Translations under genes and position numbers: made by a program
Shown: positions 46,496 through 56,400 of the stretch, one piece after another
Position numbering within the stretch: position 1 is the stretch's first letter
How the letters are laid out: every line of letters starts with the position of its first letter
Notes under the pieces: generated by a model
The model's database searches: none
Seen by the model: only the letters and a program-made list of their open reading frames with translations
Told to the model about the DNA's origin: nothing
Origin: Selaginella moellendorffii
Taxonomy: Eukaryota; Streptophyta; Lycopodiopsida; Selaginellales; Selaginellaceae
NCBI RefSeq assembly: GCF_000143415.4
Contig: NW_003314262.1
Coordinates: 3,096,519-3,160,518 of the forward strand
Length of the DNA: 64,000 nucleotides
Reading direction: 5' to 3'

Positions 46496-47213
46496 GAGAA
46501 CGCTCTTCACCCTAAAATATGGAGTTTGTTGTGTTATAAAAGGAAACCAAAACACACCACGCTGCAAGGGTGAATGATGGTACATAAAGCACGTAAGCCC
46601 ACAATATGGGTTTATGTGCCATTACTATGGGCCACATGCCATATTATTAAATTTATGCATGTGTGATTGGTAAATGCATATGTCACATCATCTTTGTTTT
46701 ACCTCACACACTATATCAGGCCTAATGAACCATATCACATGTGCGCACATGCTATATATATGGAGAAGTATTATGCAAGGATAGAAAAATTCAATGCATG
46801 ATTGTGGAGAGCAATGGTATGAAGCCACATGCTAAATAACATTTTAGAGAAAGAATTAAAATAAAAACATGCAAACAGTACTGAGTGGACCAAGACTTAG
46901 AAGTGCACAATTGAATGAGGTATTTCTAATAAATATTTCACTCACCTCATATAGGAATGGCTACCACTCTCAAATGGCGTATCGCCTCATGCCATCACCT
47001 CGCAATTTGTTATAACAATCCGATGAATTCATATTCGGCTTGTTCACCTTGAACTTTAAGTAAGATTTGCTAGAACAACTAAGAATTTATACTTGTTATT
47101 TGTATCATCTCACCTAGGAATGGCGTAAGGCCACATGCCATCACGCCTCCTCTGATTCAGATTCGGATTGTTCACCTTGAAATAAAATACATTAGAAACT
47201 TAGTAAAGGAATA

Positions 47214-50066
47214 TTAATGAATCTCATCTTGAACCCGGGTTATGAATGCTCTTGCTGCATCTCTTGCATGGTCTGGCAAGGTGATGGTGGCACTCTGCTT
47301 CCGCATCCAACCATGCACAACATTATCCACCGATATGCTCATGCTGGGATCCCTTGGATTCAGCACCCATCTCTTTTCTAGGCAATCCTTCGTATATCCG
47401 AAACTTGGCTTGAACCACTCCACAGTTACATTGAAGGAGTTAGTTTCCGCGTCCTCCTCTGCATCAGTGATGCAGCGCCCCACCCATATCATTTGTTTTT
47501 TATTACTGGGTCTGACAAGCACGACCATTCCTTTGCAGACCTGTACTGGATTGAATGCTGAATCCGGCTTCTTGTTCCTCGGCCCACAATAGTGATCCTC
47601 AACATCGTTATCTGTCACTGCATTTCCAGAGGACATTGTTCCGCTACTATCTGGTGCTCTGGGTTCTGGCCAAAAGGACTCTTCCAATTCTTCATATACA
47701 ACCGGCCCATTTTGGATAGCAAATATAATCTTCTCCCAGTATTCAAGCAAAGGCTTGCACCTCTTAAAATAGGATTCTCCACCAAACACCAACCCCCTCT
47801 TCTAGAAGGCAATATGCTGTCTAATCCCGGCCACTATACTTTCCTGGTCTTTGAGTCCATCCGGGTGCATCGGCTGTGGGGAACCCTGAGGAATCATAGG
47901 TTCCCCAGTTATGGGATCTCTCTTGAAGAGTTCAATGCCGTCCACTGGCAGCCACACTGTGTCCCATTCTCTCATCTTGTACCTCATCACTGGAGCACCA
48001 TCACGCATGCTGAAATGAAACTGAAGAGGCTTGGAATGGCCAATCAGCGTTTCGGATCCGTCCCTGATGTAGCCTCTTACAAACCCCTTAAAGTCTGGAA
48101 CCTCTTACAAACCCCTTAAAGTCTGGAACCTCTGTCACAAGTGCAGCTTCAACAGTGCCTTTGATGCAATTTTGGAATTCATCGTAGAGTTGTGGGAGGG
48201 TGAGGACATTGGATCGCCGGAGGGACTCTGCCAGGTGACTGAACATGGCATCGACGTCTTCATGAGTGTGCCCAACCATGAGAAAGCCAAGTGTAACCGT
48301 TTCAAATATGCCTTTGGCAACAAGCATCGCAAAGGACGCGAAGACGTACATGTTTTTGTTCTCACTGCCAGCATTGTCTGTTTGGAGCAGAAGATGGGGT
48401 GGAAGGCCACATCGGCCACAAGAACTTCCTTGAGATTCTGCTTCGTTTGGATGAGGCTGTGCATTCACCGAGCGACCAGCCTCGTCGGAATGGCATGAGG
48501 CCTCACGTGATAACCCTACAATCTGACGGCCAACATATTCACTGGGATGGCATGGGGCCCCACGCGATACTGCAAGCCTTTGCTCCTCCTCCAGCTGAAC
48601 TCTGTATGGGGTTCGATCGACAAGGGCCTTATGCAAGGGTTGGCCGTTCAGCTCAGTCTGCGCACTTTGCAGAGACCTTAAGTGTTTTGCTAGGGACGCA
48701 ATCATCATGTTTGCACCCCCGCCACCCCATAGAGGTACAAAGAAGTTCCCATAGTTCTGGGCACCATGCCCATGAGTGATTATGCCAAACAGAGACACAG
48801 GCAGCTGCATGGATGAAGAGATTGCCTTGGGGGCAGGATTGAGTCGAGGTAAGCACGTCTTTTTCTGGTCCATTTTGTCGTGGATGATGTAGAGGTAAGA
48901 GTCAGGTCTCTCCATGGAGAGAATCCTGTTATGATAATATGCAGTCCTGCAGCTTCTCTGCTCGATGTTGTGGTCGAGCCGCCTTCTAACCAACGTCTCT
49001 CGCTCTTGAGCGATGCAAGAATTCTTCGACAAAGCCATTTTGATAGCAGTGCACTCGTCACACTTTGAAAAGCTGGAGTACTTTCCTATACTCACATCCC
49101 TGAACCTGTTGCTCCACAATCTACTAAATCTAGATTGGCTCAGCTTCCTGTAGCCATTACTCTGGAGTTCCCGATTCACATCTTCCAATATGGCCCCCTT
49201 GGTATACATGGAAGCGAGAACTCGTTGGGTGTCTCGAGTTCCATCTTCCAAGAGGCGGGTTTTATGTGGTTGCTGCTCGCTACATGTCTCGACAAACCTC
49301 TTGAAGATTGCCTCTCCATATACAACATGACCCCTGGTTTTGTGAGTACTGTCGTTCCCATGGATTGCCTGTTGAACCCTTTGTTCTTCGAACTCAGTTT
49401 TGATTCTGTAGAATGTGGTTCGAGGGACTCCATAAATGATTCTCCATGCCTTCATGCAAACCAAACCCCTCTGGAAGACCATGCCCCCCACCTGATGTTT
49501 TGAAGCATCACAGATGACCGTAATGCCTCATACACAAAATTGCAAGCTGCCTTCCAGGACAATGTCTTGTATCTTGCTCTCTCCTCTTCAATAGCATCCC
49601 AATCAGCATGTTGACAGCACCTCCTCTTGCAACAAACAACTGTCGAGACCATTCGAACCTCCATCGCCATTTTCTGCCTTTTCGGTTCGTTGCTCAGATC
49701 CCTTTGGCTGCACTTTAGGAAGGTGTACTTTCTTTTCCCATGAAGAGATGTTCTGTCATCAATTGTAGTGGTGTTTGATTGTGAATCCTTCACATTCTTA
49801 AACACTAAGTGCCTCAATTTCCACCGCACAATGCTTCCAATAGTTAGATTGTTTTCTTCTGTGTCAACAACCTCTAAAATCGCAACTCCAATATCATCTC
49901 AGCCCAATTCTTGATTAGCAACCGCATCTCTTGAATCGACAACTGTGGCTAAACCCTCAGCTACCACCTCCCCCTCGGGGTTGTTTAGAAACACCTTTGC
50001 CTGAATCCATGTAGCACGGTTCTTAAGATCCACGGAGGGAACATGCGTCGCATTTGCGGAGGCCAT
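47214..50066 (-). pseudogene. transposase-like gene with DUF7869-type domain, disrupted
   Basis: ATG at 50066 (MASANATHVPSVDLKN). Coding character continues to 47214. Order: an N-terminal region; a Cys cluster VCCKRRCCQHADWD; GLVCMKAWRIIYGVPRTTFYRIK; a Cys pair at KCDECTAIK; then a likely RNase-H-type core with YLYIIHDKMDQKK, LLLQTDNAGSENKN and LMVGHTHEDVDAMFSHL. The last block is the hallmark of transposon-linked proteins I know as DUF7869. The Asp, Asp and Glu/Asp of these blocks could be the catalytic triad. A C-terminal region (VCKGMVVLVRPSNKKQ...) may bind DNA or chromatin. Breaks: TGA at 49901-49899, a frameshift near 49480, a 28-bp tandem duplication at 48073-48128, and TAG at 47804-47802. 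Two palindromes lie in frame at 48490 and 48547. Confidence 0.6.
48073..48128. repeat. 28-bp tandem duplication disrupting the transposase-like frame
   Basis: The 28 bases at 48073-48100 repeat exactly at 48101-48128. Since 28 is not a multiple of three, it shifts the frame; removing one unit restores the frame of the 3' part. It is recent, as the units are identical. Confidence 0.9.
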
Positions 50067-50289
50067 TCTGAAAGTGCAGAAAAGAAGTTAAGACCATACA
50101 AAAAATGATTGGAGAATGGCCTAAATCATAACATACCAAACAACCTCAATAGCATGAGGCCACATGCCATTATTCAAACATGCTATTGACACCCACGTGA
50201 AATTTCGCATTCACAAAATTGGCATGAGGCCTCACGCCATTTCTAAATGTGGTCCTAAGCCATTCCATGGTGAACATACCAGGAAGCAC

Positions 50290-50530
50290 AAGTGCCGAAT
50301 ATCAAGAGGAAGCGGTAGCCACACCAAAGACAGTGCCGCTCGCAACACTGCAACTACTCGTAGCGCCGCTCGCAACACCGCAACTGCTCGTAGCACCGCT
50401 CGCACAAACTGCCACTCGCATAAACTGCCGCTCGCAATGGCGCTCACAATGCCGCAACCGCTCGTAGACGCATAAACCACAGCTCACAACGCTGCTTACA
50501 CAAGCAGCGCTCACTGCGCTCAGCGAAACC
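50290..50530. repeat. CGCTCGCA-type short repeats upstream of transposase-like gene
   Basis: Degenerate tandem units of the kind CGCTCGCAACACTGCAACTG, about 30 bases long, with CGCTCG and GCTCAC cores. They lie in the presumed promoter of the minus-strand gene. Similar GCGCTCGCATCGCGCTC units recur at 52820-52970, in front of the plus-strand gene. Confidence 0.65.
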
Positions 50531-50592
50531 AAGAACACGGCGCACAAAAATGATAGACCTAGGAATGAGTTCGAGAATTCAAAAATAACACA

Positions 50593-52511
50593 CGCTTGAA
50601 CGTCACATCAAATCCTCCGACAAACCAGATCTTATGATTCCTCTGACAAATTTCAAACTGAGTAGCTTCTAGACTTTGCTGTCGGAGGTTGAACTTTGTC
50701 ACATCATGTCCTTGCCTCGATCCAGCTGTGCCATGTCAGTGATTCGAACTTTGCCATGCCATGTCAGCGATCCGCGCCAAGATTATTCGCCGTGTAAAGG
50801 AATAATTATGCTGTGTGTGTACGTCCATTTATGGCAATATAAGGCCACACGCTATTCAAAGAATAATGCTAGTCGAGCATTTTTTGGTGCATTGTTGGGT
50901 TCAAAATTGCATGAGCCCACACGCTATAAAGTTTACCTGTACCAAAAATAGAAACAGCTTTATTTACTTGGGAATTTAAATGGTTGAGGCATTTTTAAAC
51001 TTACAAACACATGCCCTACTTACATTCCTTTGGTTGTTTAAAATTCAAAAATATTATAAACCTTTCTTTTTGCATTTTCAATGTTTTCAATTATGGTTTT
51101 TGATTTTCGCAGGACCAGCCTAGTAATCTATTTGCATCCCGTCATGTTTATAGCTAGCTTTCATTTGTCCCCTTCGCTAGCTTGAGATACATTTGCTCGG
51201 CATCTACCTCTTACAGCATTTGCCCAGAAAGGGCATCTTTCTTCACGCAGCATTTGCCACATGTTTAGGGTTTAGGGTTTAGGGTTTAGCAATTCAGTAG
51301 CTTGATAAACATGCAAATATAAAACTTGATGCAAAATCCTTTGATATGTCACAATGCCCCTAGGACCATAAACACATTTTAATAGAAAGGGTCCTTTCAT
51401 TTCATAAATCCTTACGTAGATCTTGGTGAAACCAGAGTTAGTGAAGTTAGTTTCTTGTGATCCCGCATCTGATTGTGATGTCCCTTTGCAGTGTCGATGG
51501 AAAGGTCAATGCACACCAAACTGTAAAATCTTGGAGCAAAATAATGGTCGGATCTATGACAAATGCCCCTGAAACATTGTAAGGCTCGTGTGGTCTCATG
51601 TAGTGTCCGATCGAGATGCTTCTTTTCAGGGTCATCAAGAAAGACATTGTATACCATTCTGTAAAATCTAGTTGCGATCTAACGGTTGGATCTCCAGAAA
51701 ACTCAAAAAAATCTCGAGCGTGTCAGAATATTCTAGGAATATACTCCTATTTGCCCCTGAAAATGGCATGCGGCCCCACGCCATTCAAGAGATAACGCCA
51801 GATGACGCCGAACATTTTTTGGTGCATTTTTTGGGATCAAAATTGCATGAGCCCACACGCTTGAATGTCACATCAAATCCTCTGACAAACCAGATCTTAT
51901 AATTCCTCTGACAAATTTCAAACTGAGTAGCTTCTAGACTTTGCTGTCGGACGTTAAACTTTGTCACATCATGTCCTTGCCTCGATCCAGCTGTGCCATG
52001 TCAGTGATTCGAACTTTGCCATGCCATGTCAGCGATCCGCGCCAAGATTATTCGCCGTGTAACTGCTCGGCATCTGCCTCTTACAGCATTTGCCCAGAAA
52101 GGGCATCTTTCTTCACGCAGCATTTGCCACATGTTTAGGGTTTAGGGTTTAGCAATTCAGTAGCTTGATAAACATGCAAATACAGAACTTGATGCAAAAT
52201 CCTTTGATATGTCAGGACCATAAACACATTTCAATAGAGAGGTTCCTTTCATTTCATAACTCCTTACGTAGATCTTGGTGAAACCAGAGTTAGTGAAGTT
52301 GGTTTCTTGTGATCCCGCATCTGATTGTGATGTCCCTTTGCAGTGCCGATGGAAAGGTCAATGCACACTAAACTGTAGAATCTTGGAGCAAAATAACGGT
52401 CGGATCTATGGCAAATGCCCCTGAAACATTGTAAGGCTCGTGTGGTCTCATGTGGTGTCCGATCGAGATGCTTCTTTGTAGGGTCATCAAGAAAGACATT
52501 GTATACCATTC
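50593..52511. repeat. internal duplication in the transposon middle
   Basis: Block X (50593-50798) repeats at 51861-52062. Block Y (51194-51660) repeats at 52064-52511. A shorter block ending in GCATGAGCCCACACGC (50850-50923) repeats at 51782-51860. Copies are highly similar, differing by scattered substitutions and small deletions. No open frame is shared and I see no coding. Confidence 0.85.
51264..51289 (+). repeat. interstitial telomere-type repeat
   Basis: Three full TTTAGGG units plus a partial one. The duplicated block Y carries two full units plus a partial at 52134-52152. Confidence 0.85.
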
Positions 52512-53415
52512 TTTATTTAGCTGAACATCTGGCATTTTTGGAAATACAAGATGCTTTGGAATATCCAATCATGCATGGTATAAATATAGCAAGGGTATTA
52601 AATGATATCCCAATCATGATCTTTCTTTTGGATTTCGCGTGCATGCAGTCTGAGGAATGATGATGTTGCGGATTTCTTTTGGATTTCACGTGCATGCATG
52701 CGCGCGGCGATCCAGAAATTAATGGTGGCGCCCAAGTCCGAGGAATGATGACGTTGCGGGATTACCAACCGTCGTGACATTTCGCGCGCGTGAGGTTAGG
52801 TTTTGCATTTTGCTTCGTACTTGCGCTCGCATCGCGCTCCCACTCGCGATCACGCTCACATTCGCGCTCATCTACCTTCTCTACAGGTTTCTCGTGTGCA
52901 TCGGTGTCCACTCGCGCTTGCATCACACTCGCGCTCGCATCGCGCTCGTGTGCATCGGCGTCCACTTCAAGACACACCTAGTTTGTAACTTCACCGCCAA
53001 CTCCGCCGCCCACTCCGCCACCCACACACAGCCCACTTGGCATTCCGGGAGATTTCAGTGCCACTCTCCAATTGTAAGTGGCAGAGTAGCCTTGCTGCTA
53101 TGATCCGCTGCACACACAGTGCACATTCGCCAGCGAGTCCGGCCTCGATTGTCACGCCTCCATTTGGCTTCAAATGGTAAGTCTTTTAGGCCAAGTAGAA
53201 AATGGCATGAGGCCACATGCCATTCAGTAGCAACATTGGCATGCACCAATTGGGCTCTCGAGTGCAGTCCGGTTACAGATGGCGTGTAGCATCACGCCAT
53301 CTTAGGATGCAGCCTCAAGACATCTGATGCAGTGGTGAATGGCGTGTGGCCTCACGTTATTTCTAGCTGCTAGCTTTTTATCTATCAGCTCTAATTGTTG
53401 TGCATTTTTGAACAG
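52512..53415 (+). other. 5' region of the large transposon gene
   Basis: Contains GCGCTCGCATCGCGCTC-type repeats (52820-52970) and a probable first exon ending at a GTAAGTC donor at 53177. The exon frame compatible with the next exon has a stop a little upstream, so the true start is unclear; an ATG at 53174 directly at the splice site would serve. The following interval (53177-53415) holds three palindromes (53202, 53279, 53339) before the acceptor at 53415. Confidence 0.4.
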
Positions 53416-56400
53416 GCGAGGAATTGCGTTCTTCTTCCAGCCACTGTCAATGTGGATGCAGAGAAGGGGGAGGAGCTCACCAGTTGGACTTTCGGGATGG
53501 AAGGCGAGGATCTGAGGCTGTACAACACAGATGGTGGGAGAAAAGAATGCATGGGGATCCTTATCCAAGTGACAGACACTCCATGCAGTTCCATGCAAGA
53601 ATATCGACTGGCACTTGTGGTAGAGACAGCGTTCGCCTTCAAGATCCACCTTGCACATCCTAGCGGCTTCCCGGAGGGGGGCAGCGGCTATAAGGAATTC
53701 CTAGAGGGAGCTAGGGAGAGGTTGTCCAGGAGGCCCACAATTTCAAAGACGCTGCGGGTCTATGAAGATCACATGGAATCCACGGACCTCACCTACGGCG
53801 ATGTTCAAAAACTATATTCCAACATTGAGCCGTTGAGAGTGCTTCCAGTTCGCGAAGCGAAGGGGAAGGGGGTCGATCTGGAAACTACCCCGAAGCAGAA
53901 AAGGGTGGTCAAGCTCAAGCCGACGTTCGACTCTCCTGCTCCAAAAAAAAAGCTACTTGGTGATGCCATTGCCTCGAGTTCGAACACTACACCCACCAAA
54001 AAGAAAAGCCGCAAAGAACAGAAAGAGCAAGAAGAGGCAACAAAAATCATCACAGATAATAGTACTTGTTACTATTCCAACAAAGTATATACAATCGACG
54101 TGAGCCATATCGACATCCAAAGGAAATACAACCACAGGCTAGTATCTGATGAGTGGGTGGAGAAACTGAAGCAGAAGATGCTGGCAAGTCCAGTAACACC
54201 CGACATCGCAGACGTGATCCCCTACTATCGAACAATGAAGGGCAAGATGAGGTTTCCAGACTTGATCAATAGGAAGGTGTTGGATGATCAGAACATCCGG
54301 TTCTATGCCGTCTCCGAGCAGCATTCTAGCTTGGCGATGCAAGAGATAGTTGTGGATATTATGGTGGGCGAGGAGGTGAAGAAAGTCTTCAAGACAAGAG
54401 TTGTCCGCCTGATAAAAGGCAACTCGCCCCTCCGATCTATCATATACATCTCCCACGCGCAGAATGTCAAGCAAGAAATGTGCTACAAATCGGGTCTGCA
54501 TGAGACATTGGCACGAACATGGAAGCTCTGGGTTCAACTGAAGAAGCCACAAAAACGAGGACAAGGACGTGCACTAGCAACTAGCGCCTGGCAGATAAGC
54601 TTTGTTGCATGTGGCATAGCATGTGGCCTCACGCCATTTCCATTGCAGGAATTCTCGAGTCTTCTCTCGAAAACACTGGGGGTCAATGACACACTCAGCA
54701 TCCATAACATTCTACTCGCGACAAAAGTTGTTTTTGACAAATGGGTAGATGTGCTGAGGAGGTACCATGATGGGGAGTTGCTAAACTCAATGGGTGTGGA
54801 GGACGGCCGGAAGCCCAATGATTTGAAGCTCAACGCCTTGCATTTCTCGCGGTCTCTAGACGACGACGACCTTCTGACAGTGGCTAATGCTCTTCTACGT
54901 GGTGAGGTAGTCTTCAACAAGACCAAAATGACTCCCGGCCATATTGTGACATACGAGGACTTGTGCACGACTCTGAGAGCTCATGCGCTATTGAAGGATT
55001 GGATCTTCGAGCAAGTGGCCGTGGAGAGGGTGAGCATCGACACCACGTAAGAGATGATGGAAGAGCTGGAGTTGTCAAATGAAGACATCGACGAGTACGT
55101 GAAGGGGGCCCCCAAGTTCATCGATCTGCTGTGGGATGCCACGAAAAGTAAAGCTGAGAAGTTGGATCAGTATCCAAATTTCATTAAGAGGGATGTCGAC
55201 CGTCGGCTTCAGAAATAGCTCGACCCCGCAGCAGAGGCCTATCGAGAACCTTACCGGGTATACGTGAATTCGGATGAGGATCAAAGGTGGAGGAGCATCG
55301 TTTCCCGCGGAGATGAGCAGGTCAAGAACATCTTTTGTGTGATGGACTTCACAAACGAGGAGATCACTCATGCAGATGAAGTCAGCTCTATCATTGACTT
55401 AATGGTGGGACTTGCGGAGGTGGAATCTTCAGTCCACTATATGATCTACGACTCCGAATCCTATCACAAGTTCTAGAAGGCCTTGAACGAGATGAAGGCT
55501 CGGTTGAAAGGCAAGGAGATGCGGGAGATCCATGGGATAATGGCTAAGAAGAAGATACCGACGAATGTCCGCATCTTCACACTCGCCCTTGTTATTGGTC
55601 CTGCAGCAGAGTGGGACTGGAGTGACTTCCCAGCTTCGTTCAACAAGGCCGATCGAATTGATCTGAGGGAGGTCAATTTACCCGTGCCTGAGGAATTGAA
55701 GACGGCTATGGAGCTTTCGAATCCAGAGAAAGCTCCAGGTGCAGCATGGGAAATGCTCAGCTGGGTCTTCAACGCAATAGTGGGTGGGTCACCTGCTTCC
55801 GACTCCAAGGGCAAATGCGTTGTCAAGTACAACTGTGGCAGACTATTCTTTCGAGCCGCACTACTCAAGGGTGTCCCGTGTGTTGCGGTGACAAACTCCA
55901 TTGAAGAGGTGACTTCAATGGAGCATATAATTACAGTTGCTAAAGAAAAACAGTATCTTCTCTGCGAACCTGGTGAGTACGTACTTTAAGTTTAAATGTT
56001 ATCTCACAAGCTCTGTATGCAGGAGTATGGCCACCCCCAGATGCTGAAACGGCGTTAACAGCTACTGTTGAAGATACCCATGTTGGGCCGAGCTCACAAC
56101 CTGCACAAGGTAAGGTCACGTGAGGCCTCACGCCATTTTGATTATAGATCGTTGTGAATATTCAGACACGAGGACTGAAAAGCGCACTGGTGGCGCGTCG
56201 AAGAAGGACAAACAGACAAGCAATAGGAAAAAAGGAGGTACAAATTATATTTGCAATGGCGTGTGGTCTCATGCCATTCCTTGCAGGAGACACTTCTTCA
56301 AAGGCAAAACAGGCAAGCACCAGCCAAGCTCAAACTGACAGTGGTCATAAAAAGCGAAAGCACGTTGGACAGTCGTCGGGATCAGAGGCGTTTGATTCGA

